Positions 1-11,781 of a stretch of 64,000 nt of DNA are shown here, piece after piece. Position 1 is the stretch's first letter. Every line of letters starts with the position of its first letter. Position numbers and translations under genes: made by a program. Source of the stretch: Aurifilum marmelostoma (Eukaryota; Ascomycota; Sordariomycetes; Diaporthales; Cryphonectriaceae); contig JAMXSV010000001.1 in assembly GCA_027559495.1 (NCBI GenBank), forward strand, positions 682,001 to 746,000, written 5' to 3'. The notes under the pieces were generated by a model. That model was given only the letters and a program-made list of their open reading frames with translations. It did not search any database and was not told the origin of the DNA.

Positions 1-230
1 TACTTCTACCAAGTACATGTGTGCATTCTAGCATGGGCTGTCATCATGTGAAACTACATGGACACCAGGACTTCTCTCCATAACCCTTCTCGCTCCCACC
101 AAGGGTAATAGTTTGTCTGGGCGTGCTCACTTGGCTCCCATGATTAGTAGGGTCAACATGGGCCAGATGCAGACATCCCACAATTTGCTTTATAGACCTT
201 CAGATTAAGCCTCAAAACAAGAAAATACAA

Positions 231-312
231 GGCGCGGTGGCGGAGTGGTCTAACGCGATAGACTAGAAATCTATTCTCTTCGGAGGCGTCTGTTCGAATC
301 AGGCCCGCGTCG
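231..312 (+). tRNA. tRNA-Ser (anticodon AGA)
   Basis: Folds as a class II tRNA of 82 nt. The 7-bp acceptor stem pairs 231-237 with 305-311, with one G-U pair. The 5-bp anticodon stem (258-262 with 270-274) encloses a loop with anticodon AGA at 265-267. A variable arm of serine-tRNA size follows, then a T arm with the TTCGAAT loop at 293-299. No intron interrupts the anticodon loop. Base 312 is the discriminator and CCA is not encoded. The D-arm (A box) and T-arm (B box) would act as the internal Pol III promoter. A T5 run follows closely. Confidence 0.95.
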
Positions 313-314
313 AC

Positions 315-319
315 TTTTT
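315..319 (+). terminator. Pol III terminator of the tRNA-Ser
   Basis: Five consecutive T residues begin two bases after the discriminator base of the serine tRNA, as expected for RNA polymerase III termination. Confidence 0.75.
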
Positions 320-3067
320 GCCGTTTCCGTTTTGCCATTTCCTAGCCTCTGTTTCCCATCTCCCGTTTACGCACTGACCACTTCTTTGTGTCCAACATCT
401 AATGGAAAACTGGCACGTAGGATTGAGATAATACAGGGGTTAGGGCTGTAGGCATGGATCGCTGGATCATGGGCATCGCCAGCGATGCAGGGCGATCCAT
501 ACTGGAGAGCTGAATATATGAGGACACTTAACATTAGTAGATAGATCATAGAACATAGCTCTTCAGTCGTCGATCTCCAAGTATTACTTCTGATGCAAGT
601 GATAGCCTCACTGCCAGTGACACACCGCAGGACTCGGATCGTTTCCATATTGATTGGAACTACACTTTGATACCGCTCTTGTTGTTGTAAAAGAGTGACT
701 ATGAAGCTTGATTCCATCTATCTAGGCTATCTAGAGGTTGAAGAGGAGGTTTATTTATCTTCGAACGAGCGTAAAAAGGCCTCAATTGGTTGAGGAATAA
801 ATCCCTCGGTCCGTGTGCATCAAACGCCTTCTGAGGCCCTCGTCGTTTTGAAAGGGTGACGATCGTGAAGATCGTGCCTTATACATCCAACACTTGTTAG
901 CATAAACCGTTTGTGTACTTGTTGTACCATCCAGCTACGACAGTGCTCATCATAGCGCGTGAGTCCGGAGTAGAGGTGTGCAGCCAATGAAGCAAAGGGT
1001 AATCAATCCAATGTGCAGAGCCAGGTTGTAGACGTGAGGAGGGAAGCCCAGCCAAATTCTGCTTCAGTCGTGTCGGCCGGCCGTTCTCTCGGCCCTCTAC
1101 GCAACAGTAGAAGCACTGCTTAAGAGGGTGCATGCCTATAAAGCGCGGAGCAGGTTTTCTGAGTTGGACAAAAACATCAGATCGTATCGGTCGGCACACA
1201 CCTCCCCGTATCATTTCCAGTCAGGAGCTTATTCTCAAACCCGTCACCAAGCAACCAAACAATCGGTTTTCCCGGGCAAGCATCGCACTGGACTCCCCAA
1301 TACCGATGTGAACTTAATCCGCCACATATGAAACAATGAAAAGAAGAAGATTTCACACCAGCAAAACAAAACCATGGACCTTGCTTTGTTTTGGCACAGA
1401 GCGGCGCTTCGCTTTTCTCTTCGGAAAAGTAAATCCGACATGCTTTGAAGCAGTCAGGTTTGTCCCGCCTCGAGGAAACTTCAGCTACAATGCAAATTAA
1501 CTTATGATCCGTCGAAGCAACTGCCGGAGCTAGATTGTCTCATCCGTGATCGAGATGATCTCCGTGAGTAAGTTGGAAACCTGGGGTCTTTTCCCCCCGG
1601 ACTTTTCTCCCTCTCCGCCCTTCCTTTGAAGCCTCCAAGAACCTCTCACCCCGGGTTACTTCTACACTCCGTCGCCAGCGGCCCTCCGCCTCCCCTCCAA
1701 AGTATGATTACCACGCTTCACATTCTATATCTTGATGCCTAAAGGGGGCGGGGGGGTCTCATATATAGATCTACATTCGAGAAAAGCAAAGATACCCGAG
1801 CTCGCCACCGCTAGGATGATTGTTTGCGTCCTGACATGGTTCACTAGGTGCTATCGCGGGGAGTGAAAAAAAAGAAAATACATATAAACTTTCCACTATA
1901 CAAGAAACCGGCGCAATATTCAGTTACCCTTCCAGAAGGTTTCCTCCGCAAGAGATTTGTGTTTAAGCGATGTCACTTGAGCTGGGGTTACACACACACC
2001 AAAAAAAAAAAAAAGGAAATACTCCACCACCCGTGTTACCCTAGGTGAGATACTCCAAGGTTTATATAGGGCTGAAAAGGGGGGGAAAGATATACATGTT
2101 ATTAATCAAACCTTAATTCTCCACGACTGATGCTATAGCGATAATGAGGTCACCTCGCCTGATGGACTGGGCAGAGTGGAAAGCAGGTCTGCCTTGCTCA
2201 AAGGAGGGTTTTTTCTTTTCTTTCTTTTCGTTTCTTGAATTCTGCTACCTTGATAGGGGAGGGTAGTATCATGACTAGTTCCGGCACAACTGTACGCACA
2301 GATGCTCGTGATGTGCGGTTATAGGTATAAAAATATATAATCGGACCCTGAGATATACGAGTCGTACATACGATCTACCAACGTCGTTGCGGATCGGCGC
2401 AGATTGGTTCAATGCACTGTGGACTGTAGGTCCCCTGCATCCATCTCCGAAGGGCTGGGTGTGGTTCGATACATTACTCTCCCCATAATGACGTCTTTAT
2501 GAATTCAATACACCCAAAAACTTGGAAAGAACAAGAAAAATTAAGTGATGGTAGAAGAAGGTTGGACTGGAACTGAGATGGCTAGTCGACAAGAAACAGG
2601 GTAGCAGCGTAGTGTAGTGATCATAGGTATTTCCGTGATATTTGCATCTGATGTGCTCACTATCTAACCTTGTCGTGGCTCCATTTCTAAACCTGTCGAG
2701 ATTTCGCTGTACCCGAACCCGTCTTGACCCTCTCCGCCCCAACCCAGGCCGCCGGGCGCCAGTACAAAACACCAACACACAGTAATAGAGGCCGTTTTCC
2801 CGTTGATCGTACATCGTCTAGACAAAGGAAATAAAACAAGGACAACGGTATATGACATGGAAAAGAAAATAAATAGGAAATGACTTGGTTGTACATGTAT
2901 ACATGATGTGTGTGTGTGTGTGTGTGTGTGTATAGAGTACAGTCTGAACCGAGTATTAAATAAGATGTGAAAAAATCCCCCACTCCATGCTATGCTATAC
3001 AGATTCGAGAAATGAAAAGAGAAGAGAAAATCGTACTTGGTCTGGACACTTGAGACCCGACTGCTGC
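320..3067. other. Intergenic stretch, no gene recognised
   Basis: About 2.7 kb with no reading frame resembling a protein. It holds a run of 14 A at 2001-2014 and a TG dinucleotide repeat near 2908-2932. The right end is the presumed 3' region of the minus-strand CBM48-type gene. An ATG-initiated minus-strand frame of 116 codons (367-717) has no recognisable motif and is treated as chance. Confidence 0.6.
2908..2932. repeat. TG dinucleotide microsatellite
   Basis: About twelve perfect TG units in noncoding DNA just downstream of the CBM48-type gene. Confidence 0.9.
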
Positions 3068-5534
3068 TTAGAAAGACAAGCCTGCTGACTTCAGCTCGCT
3101 GGCAAAGTCATCAATAACAGGCATGGCCAGCAGAGGCGGGCTGTTGACGACAGACACGGGTGCATCAGCAGCGTCGGCCTGAGCCTGCGAGCCTGCCTTG
3201 GTCTTCCCGTCCATGGACGTCCGAGGGAGGCGGTACCCTTCAAAGGCCGTGGCCGGAGGCTGTTCCATGGACTCGCGGCCTGCAGGTTGCCTGGGCGGCG
3301 ACAGCCACTCGTTGTCCATGTCATCGTCTTCGGCATCCGAATAGTAGAACGATGGGATCTCGTTGTCGGTGGTTGTGGGCGAGTCCAGGTCGCCAGCGTC
3401 GTCCTCCTCCTCGTCATCGCCATTGGAGATGACGGACCCCTCGTCTGAGGATAGTGAGAAGCGCGACAGGGGGATGTCAACGTCCTGGGCTTGTTGCTGT
3501 GATGGCTTCTGGTAGAAGGTGGCAGACGGCATTGGGAATCGTGGTGAGGGTACTGGACGGTCGTGTGTGGTGTTGATGGCCTTCAGCGTGACGGTTGATT
3601 CGTTCTCTGAGAGGCGACGAAGTATGTTTGATGATGAGGGAGGCGGCGGCGACAGGATGGTCTTGGGTCCACATTCGGAAATAGCTGAGGCGACGACGAA
3701 GTCATCATCGTCCTCCTCTGCAATGTCGTCCGGGATAGACAGACTGAGCCGTTCTGGTGACTCAACTTCGGTCGACGACACGGGTGCCTCGTCCATCAGG
3801 AACCTCCTTAGCGACTCCGGTGACATGGACCGTGTGCCCGTGGGCTCTGACGTGGCAGTGGATCGTTGCTCCTCGGATGACGATGGTCTAGACGTCGAGG
3901 TCTCCTCGTTGCTGCCCTGAGACGATGACGAGGCGTGCTTGCGGTTGAAGAGCTTCTTGGGGTACCACCAGCTCGGCGTAGGCGTCAACGGGAGTGAACG
4001 GTCAGACCGCTTGTGCTTGAGGTTCTGTGCACTGGCGGTTGGCAACCGATGTCTCGGGCCCAGGAAGTCAGGAATGGCCGGCAGGACAGGTGCTGGCCTC
4101 GGGGTGAGAAACTTGTCGTTGGGGTCCATGGTCATGAAGTCGTCATCGGTCATTGAGCTGAGCGATGCTCTTCGTTTCCTGTTGGACTTCTCGGTCGGGA
4201 CCGTCATGATGTTGACAGTCTGGCCTGGCATGTATGGACAGGTAGTTGTTGAGGGGCGAGTCGGGTCGTGAGTCTCACGGGAGCCGTCCAGCTCGTACTT
4301 TTAATACCAAAGTATTGTCAGTCTTGCCTGGTCATATCAGGCACTGGAATTGCACAAGCGAGGGGGCCCACACCAACCACCGACGTACATAAAAATAATA
4401 GGGCTGGCCCATTTTCAGGCCACCATTCCTTCTAGAAGGAGCTGGTCGGTCTCCGTCGCATACTATATCCTGGAAGGTATGACATCCCCGCCACTGTCCT
4501 CGATCCCGCCGCGAATCTCGTTCCATGGTGTATTGTCTGGAGAAGTTGTCCCAGGATCCAACAAGGGATACTGTCTGTACTGACGGATGCGTTTCACTGT
4601 ATTGAAGGGGGGTTGGAGAGACCAAGGTTAGCTTGGGTTCCGGACAATGCCTTTGTGTTATATACAATAGAAAATCAGATAAGAGAGCAAGCCAAGGTTT
4701 TTTTCTCCCACATGTCGTTCTGACAACAAGAATTAATGTGGAGCCTGGGGGGTGTCAGCTGGGCAGTAACACTGTTCAGCCCGCCGGCTTGGCCGGTTTT
4801 TTTGTTTTCTGCTTTGCTATCAAATCTCCCGGACGACGATGACGCCCAGTACACGGGATAGCCAGATACGGGAAGAGATGCGTGTGGTAGGTAGGGCTGC
4901 CATGTGGCGGGCAAGGAGCACGACAAGCAGGGTCTCAGCCGGGCCATCGCCCAACAAGCATGTTCAGGCTGGCGCCACTGCCAGGTACCCGCCCCAGGCC
5001 ATGCGCACAGCTGACCACGAGCTGCAAGGTACGGATCCTACTGCAACTCTGTCATTCGGTACGCACGGAGATTGATGCAGCCGGGCAGTGCTCTCGCCAA
5101 AGGGGGAAACTTTGTGGAAACGCACGTAAGGGTGGACATCCTCCACAAAATCGAGAAACACTCACGACGACAAGCCAAGGCGTCGGAACCGAATTCTGTC
5201 AGGCATGGGGACCCGCGATTGATCGAAAAGTAAACAAAGCAAGGGTTGTGTTTGGGGAAAAAGAAGAAGAAAAAAAGTTATTTGCCTTTTTGAGGAGATT
5301 AAGGTCAGGTGGCGTGCGTGTGTGATGGGCGGTGGGTAATTGGGGCGGAACAGCAGAAGCAAGTCTCGTCCCTCACAGGTGGGATACCGAGACAGGTAAT
5401 TTTGTTTATGATAAGACGAAAAACCGAAAACGAAGAAAGATCGCCGCCGCGGGAAGTATCATTGAGAAAGAAAAGTTAAGTCAAAAGAAAATAACTCACA
5501 GCATGAACGTAAAAAGAGTTGTCGTTGGGTCCAT
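3068..5534 (-). CDS. CBM48/AMPK-beta-type glycogen-binding-domain protein
   Basis: Three exons are proposed: 5534-5500, 4596-4389 and 4297-3068. They join in frame to 490 residues. Exon 1 is only 35 nt and gives MDPTTTLFTFM plus two bases of the next codon. Exon 2 carries the hallmark LVGSWDNF (residues 23-30), then the motifs RGQWRGCHTF and NGGLKMG. Exon 3 continues with YELDGSRETHDP and CPYMPGQTVN. This is the beta-sandwich found in AMPK beta subunits and CBM48 proteins, which binds glycogen or acts as a scaffold. From about residue 120 the protein is Ser/Pro/acid-rich, low in complexity and probably disordered; it ends SAGLSF. Donors are GTGAGT and GTACGT. Intron 1 would be about 900 nt, unusually long here, so exon 1 is the weakest part of the model. 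The substrate is unknown. Confidence 0.75.
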
Positions 5535-8500
5535 GGCAGTGAGTCGGGAGGTCAACTCCTCGTATGGTCAGAGAAAAGAACCAAGAAGGACCTCGTGTAA
5601 GTCGTGTCGATGAGCGGAGCCTCGGGGCCTTTTCATGCGCAAAACCCCTTAGGGGGTGAACACCTCAGCTAAGCGCCAGGCGCCAGAGCCTGTTGTGAAC
5701 TGAACCTCGCCTGCAGCGAAGTCAGTCCGAAATAGACGCAACAGTGTGAGTTGGATGGTATCGTTCGTGATCCTGCGTTGGTGATGAGCCAGATCACCAG
5801 TCGAAGCGGCCAATGAGGAGCCTCGTCTCGCTCTTGTCGAAGCGCTTTGTTTCCAGATGCAGCCAAGGTGTCGAACACGGCGCTTGCCGACACAAAGCAC
5901 TGACAAGGTTCTGTTGGCACGCTGCCTTGTGCGGCCAACAGCACCGGGCGACGCACCACACCAGGATAATCTGCCTGAAACGAGCGACGCCTCGCAGTGT
6001 AGGATCCGGCAGTGTGGGATGGGTGGTAATACGCTGCACGCAGTAAGCACCCAACACCGTCGTCGCCAGGTGGAAAATTCGGTGGAGGTCCTGCAATGCA
6101 ACCTTGGCCCCTTGTAAGCCAGGAAAAGAAAAGTAAAAACAAAAAAGGAGGGCAGATCTCGAATGACCGGGACAAGTATTCGACCCTGGTAAGGCGTGGC
6201 TCGCGGCCGTAAAGATGAACCAGCCGGCGCTGCTCGTTCGGATACTTTCGATTGCGGCGAGGGCGCCCGGGGAGGCCAGCTCCTGTCGATACAGGCGGAA
6301 TCAGCCTCCTGGGTAGAACGATTCCAAATTGGGCGACAGCCAAGGGGGGATTTGAAGGTTCAGGCCGTCGAGCGAGAAAAGAGGTTTGAGGTTAGAGATC
6401 CAGACCGCTGTGTATAGAAGATCAAAAAGCCAAACTGTCTTTCGGCGTCCCAGGACAGTCGCTTTCCCCCCAGCTGGATGAGGCGGCGTGGCGGTGATCG
6501 GAGGCCACGATTTGTTTCCAGAAGTTTAAACCTCTTCTTTTGCCTTTTGTCTGCCTGGTCTCGCCTGCTATGTTATTACAGGCTCACAGGGGCTGATTAA
6601 GGTGGAGTCCGATTCAGATTTCAGTTGAGTTTTCCCCCGCGAGAGGCCCAGAGGTTCAAATTCAGAAGTAAATTGGACCGGGGTGTGCCTCAGGAAGGTG
6701 AAATATGTAAACTCTGACGGCAGCTCGTTCGCTCAACTTTGACGTCGGCTTGATGACCCAAAACCGCCCGGTTTATGCAGTCTCAGAGTGTGTAAGTTAG
6801 AGATGGACAAGGCTGCAGCAAAGTCTCGGAGGAAAGGCGTGTGAGACTTGTCGAATGAGGTACCGCACGAACAGACAAGCTGAGACGCCGGAGGCTCTTG
6901 AAGCAATTGTGGCCCTTCTGATGTATATACATGATCCAAACAGGTTTTCCGTCCCTCTCCTGTCTGTGTCAGTCTCCTCTGTCGGTCTCCCCCCACTGGG
7001 AGGGCTCAGGACGAGGGAGATCCCGGCAGTAGTTCGTACCATTTTAGGCATCGTGATGGCGATGGACACAAGCTGTGCTCGATTGGTATCAAGCCTGGAC
7101 AGCCTATCACATCTGTAGGATAGTGTTAGGAGGGTGGGAGTAGAGCATCATCGTGACATCGTGGGCCTCAACCTGTCCCGTCATTTGTCGGCAGCTGGAC
7201 TGGCTTCGACCAAGTACGACCAAGGACAGGATAGACTCGCATGGTCCAGGTGACATCGGGACTGTGTTCAAGGTTAGCGTCATCGATAAACACCTGCATG
7301 GTTTGCTCCGATGGTGGGCCTTTTTAATTTGACCCTGCAAAGCTCAGGTGCCAAGCTTGTCTCAGGCTTTTCCATCTCGAAAGGGGCGCGCGGCTGGTGT
7401 CCGAGCTTGTTCTCTTAGATCTCGCAAATTTCCCCTCGACTGAAGGGTTTGTCATCGCGGCCACGGCTGCCAGGCCACGCCCGGGCATTCGGTACTGGGC
7501 CAGTCCGCAGATAGACACGTCCGCCCTGGCCATTCAAGAGGATGATCGACAGCAATCTCATCATACCATAGCAGTAAAAACTCCTTCACAGGTCACGGGT
7601 CCTCAGCGAGACCCGCGATCTGCCTGTGGCTTGGATTGACGAGCCTTGCTTCTCCACTCTTCCGCATCGTACCGCATCGTGCCGGAGGATTGGATCGGAC
7701 ATCTTTTCGAGCGACCCTCACGGACCCTGACATGTCCATTCGCCATGATACGACGCTGCTCCAACCGTCCTCCGAAGTTGGACAGCATCTTGTCCCACAG
7801 TGAGGACCCCTCAGCAGCACACTTATCGCGCAGGCATCAGATAATTTCATCTGTGACTGTGTAAGTCGTAGTGTCCTGCCTAGACCGTAGTAGACTGACA
7901 CTCGAGATTAAGTGATATGGGATCAAAGCTCCTATCTGACAAGCTGTATAATTAGCTGCCCGCCACAAGGGAACCAAACGACACTAGGCAGCAAGTCCCA
8001 TCCACGCTGGTGGATCCAGAATGAGCTGAGGGAGCCCTCGGCCGACTTCTTGCAGGCTAGTGGTCCATGGACTGGCTCTCAGTTGTCTGTCAAGTAGGAC
8101 CGTGGAGGAGGCTTCACAAACATTCCAGGCAGCCTGTTGAATCCGAAGCCGATGAGGCTCTTTGTGCGGTGAATCGAGCTGTCCAACCGAAAGACAAGAT
8201 CGAGACTCGGGAATTTTTCAAGGCCTGCAGGATCTAGAAGTTAAGCCACCCAGCTCCGAGGTCTTGGACCACAAGAGATGGCGTCGCCAGTGGACATTAA
8301 CATAACAAGCCTAAAGCGCCCCTCGAGACCTCCCTACACTGAGGAGGGAAGGGCCTTGAGCCGAGACACAAACAAAACAAATCATCGTATATAATCTCCT
8401 CTCGTGTCAGGTCGCACAAGACATACAAGGACCGACAAGTCTCGGCACATGACTTACGCAGGGTGTCCGAGTCGCGATTGATCACCGTGTAAGCAGGCAA

Positions 8501-9912
8501 TAAATGGGCTGGCGCCCACACCAGGCTGGATGGGATGCGCTAGTGTTTAGAATATTGCTTCTCTTCCTCTCTCTTCTCCCTCCCAGCCAGCCCTTTATTG
8601 CTTCTGAGGAGTCCTCTGGATCAAAGTTCCCCAGAGTACGGGACCAGATTTAGCTGCTGCTCAGCTGAAGTTATAGCAGGGCGCCTCAGCTCGACCCGGT
8701 GCGCGCGAGGGCGGCCGGCCCCGGTTCACAGCTCCACACTATGGTTGCTGGGACGAGGGAGGGAGACAGGTATGCTGGCTGAGGTTGTTTATTTTGACAG
8801 CGTCGCGTCTGCAGCTTGTTGAATGGCGCCTGGCTGACTGACTGGACCTTTTGTAGAGTGGCTTGAGGGTGTAGGTAGGGTAGTTGCTCAATCAGGTCCG
8901 CCGTTCCCGAGAGGCTGGATCTTTTCCGAACGTATTGCCAGCTCTCCCAGATCGTCGTCTTGTCGCACGCGTAGAGTGAACGAGGGAGGGCCATTGAGAC
9001 AATAAATCCTTTCGTGTTCTCTGGGTGCTGTCATGTTAAAGTTGCTTGTATCCGTTCAAGACGTGTTGATGCTGTGCGATGGAAGACTGGAAGGAAGCAA
9101 GCTCGGATGTTGTCACCCTGTCGCAGAGGCCGAATTTGGGGGAAGTGCTTGTCAACTGCCACTGCATTTCGGCGTACAAGCCACCACGGCCAGCAAGGAA
9201 GGAAGCCGGTGAAGCTCCTTCCAACAATGACCTACATACCATGGGTTGGCAGTCTACACTCGAATCTTCTTTCAGATGCAGGGACCCCCAGCGGCTTATC
9301 GGCCTGCCCGTGAAGTAGTAAAAATTTCAAGGAGCAAGCTCCCGTATTACTATTAATACCTTGCCGGTAACAGCAGTTGCTTACTGAGCACCATGTCCCA
9401 GCCCAGCCAAAGCTGTTATACCCTCGATGGAGCGTGTCGGAATTGACGACGCAAGAATCTATGTACACTTTTATCGCGGTAATAGAAGGGACAAATAATA
9501 AAAGCAAAAAAAGTAAGTGAAGAAGAAAGAAGAAAGGGAAAGAAAAAAACAAAACCCAAAAAAAGGCAAGAAGGGCAGGGTGGGAGATATCATCTGGATC
9601 CGCACCAGTCTAGTCAAACTCTCCAGCTTGAAACCTCATCATCCATCTTGAGGTGTAAAGGAAACAACACAAAAAACGCCTGCCATGCCGAAGTTTGTCG
9701 TGGACTGCTATTTCAACGTCTCGTTGTCATCGATCCAAACCCACCAAGCGCAAATGGGGAAACTTCTCCCCAGATATGTACAAAAACACAGTAAAGGGAT
9801 GGGTGATGAGAAAAAGGATCATTTGGACCCGACCAAGAGTGAAGAAACAGAAGGGCGTGCAAGGTACACAGACCGCGCCAATGCAAGAGGGGGCTACCAG
9901 CAGCAAGGGCTA
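5535..9912. other. 4.4 kb intergenic region
   Basis: Lies between the start of the CBM48-type gene and the 3' end of the SUR2-type gene, both on the minus strand. It should therefore contain the promoter of the former and the terminator of the latter. Open frames up to 224 codons (such as 5669-6343 minus) show no domain, no conserved-looking motif and no supporting splice pattern. I see no tRNA, repeat family or transposon remnant. Confidence 0.55.
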
Positions 9913-11145
9913 TCACTGGGCCTTGGCACCTTGTGCCTTCCTCTCGCTCTTCATCTTTGCGTTCTCCCTCGTCCTCTCGTATTTCAAGCTTGTGTCGCCC
10001 TGCCACATGGTGCCCAGCCATCTGTCCCAGATGGTGAAGAACGGCTGGCTGAAGTTGGTCTTGATGCCCCAGCTCTGGTGGTGGATGTCGTGGTATGTGG
10101 CGTTGTTGCTGGTGATGTGCTGCAGGGGATCGAAGGGCAGTGCGTATCCGCAGTGATCATCAACCGTCTTGATGGTGCTGAAGATGTAGAAGAAGATGGC
10201 CATGCGCGGCGACATCATGCTGACCTTGTAGCCAAGGCCGGCGCCAGCTGTATCGAGAACGAAACCCTCGACCGGGTGATTGTAGAGGGCACCGTAGGCG
10301 TAGGGTACGTAGAGACGGTGGTGGCGGGCGTGCCAGTGTGCTGCGTGTGAAAAGAAGACTTAGCGAACGGCGGACTCATTTTGGGTGGGTTGAAGGGGGG
10401 AGAGGGGGGAGGCGTTCAACATACTGTACATCCACTTGTTGACGTGCATGGCGCGGTGCCAGAAATACTGCCACGAGTCCATGAAGGCTATGGCAACCCA
10501 CAGCTGGAAGGCAGGAATGACGGCCCAGTAGATAGCCTTGGCCAGCATGAGTTCCCACGTCGCAAAGGCCGGCACGGAGGAGGCGGCATCCAGGCCTGTC
10601 GTCAGGAACGGGTAGTGCCCACCAGCCAGCGCACCCGCGAGTAGCGGATGCGAGGCCGACATGTTCTTGGAGATGGCGGCGGCGTTCAGGCCGAGCAGGC
10701 CGAGCACCGTCGGCAGAGCCCCCTGCGCCAGCCTGATGCGCGTGGCCCAGACGGCAACCTCGTAATCCTCCATGCCCGTCATCTGCGCGGGCTCGGTCAG
10801 CGAGAGCACGGCGGCGGTAGTCATCTGGATGACCTGCTCGATGAGGACGTCCCGGGCGACCTGCCAGCGCGAGGCCAGATTGCGCTGCGAGATCTCCTCC
10901 GGCGTGTGCAGGCGGTACTGTGGGAACAGGTCGTAGACGTCGATGAGGTGGAAGATGCCGGATATTAACCAGTAGGCGATATGTGGGCCGATGACGGAAA
11001 GCCAGAAATCAGAGATGATGCCAGGGAAAAGATCTGGCATAGGCTTGACAGTATACGCCGGGAGAGGTGGAAGGTCGCTGACCACGGTGCTGTTGATCAT
11101 GATGGCGGATGTCGACATCGCGACGGTGGTCGGAGAGGCGACCAT
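9913..11145 (-). CDS. SUR2: Sphingolipid C4-hydroxylase (sphinganine hydroxylase)
   Basis: Two exons, 11145-10425 and 10340-9913, give 382 residues. The intron has donor GTATGT and ends CGCAG. The enzyme belongs to the fatty-acid-hydroxylase (di-iron) superfamily and would convert dihydrosphingosine or dihydroceramide to the phyto form in the ER membrane. The three histidine clusters are visible: HRAMH at 230-234, HARHH at 244-248 and HDIHH at 324-328. Hydrophobic helices precede them. DLFPQYRLHTPEE and RLYVPYAYGALYNHP are typical of Sur2 rather than of Erg25 or Erg3. The first in-frame ATG is 11145, with G at -3; an alternative Met lies at 11118. The preceding 636 nt contain no ATG. The gene is divergent from TCTP. 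Confidence 0.93.
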
Positions 11146-11781
11146 GTCACGGCGGGGTCTGGATTCGGGTGCGAAGGAGAAATGCTGAAGATCGAGGAAG
11201 GCGGATGGAGGAAGACGACGGCGGCGGCGGCGGTGGTGGCGGTGGTGGTGGTGATTTGTGGTCTGATTCAAGGGCTCGTGTGTTGTCTGCGCTTGGGCCT
11301 TTATCGATAAGTCGCGCTGCAGAACTTGGGTGGGCGATTGAGGAATGTGGATGTCGTTGTTGAAGAAGACTACGAGACTGATTAGAAGGGGTGGTGGTGG
11401 TTCTGGTGTTGTGTCTTTCTCGCTCCTTGTGATAGTGTAGATAAATTCGTGTAAGCAAAAGAGTGAGAAAGAGAAAGAGAAAAAAAAAAAGGAGAATAGG
11501 AGAAAATAGGCCTGTCGGTGGTAGTAAGCTGTATCGGGAGAGGCAAAGGTCTTCCGGTCGGTCGTGTGTTCGGAGTTTTGGGTGGACAGTGTTCGTCCGG
11601 TTTTGGGACCGGCGGCGTGTGGTCTCTTTAAACAATCTCGCTAGCCTGTCAGTCGATCCCAGCTCCTTCCGAGGATCTCCTGTTGTTTGCCACTTCGTCG
11701 AACCACTTTTCTGAATTCTACCCAGGCCTTGTGCCAAGCAGATGGGGGTTTTTTTGAGTTAATGCAAAAGGGGATTTTAAC
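11146..11781 (-). promoter_or_regulatory. ATG-free stretch upstream of SUR2 (putative long 5' leader)
   Basis: Read on the minus strand, no ATG occurs between 11781 and the SUR2 start codon at 11145, a run of 636 nt. The stretch is pyrimidine-rich in mRNA sense, including CCG/CCA runs near 11218-11252. This fits a long 5' untranslated leader under selection against upstream starts. The leader extent is inferred, not mapped. Confidence 0.5.

Noticed and set aside
367..717. ATG-initiated minus-strand frame of 116 codons near the tRNA
   Set aside because: No motif, no conserved-looking block, and the size is expected by chance in a spacer this long.
5669..6343. 224-codon minus-strand frame in the SUR2/CBM48 spacer
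   Set aside because: No domain, unusual composition (many Arg, Pro, Cys scattered), and overlapping frames of similar length on both strands suggest chance in GC-rich DNA.
11147..11737. 196-codon minus-strand frame overlapping the SUR2 leader
   Set aside because: It lacks an ATG and consists largely of repeat-derived Pro, Ser and Leu runs; it is the leader read in another frame.
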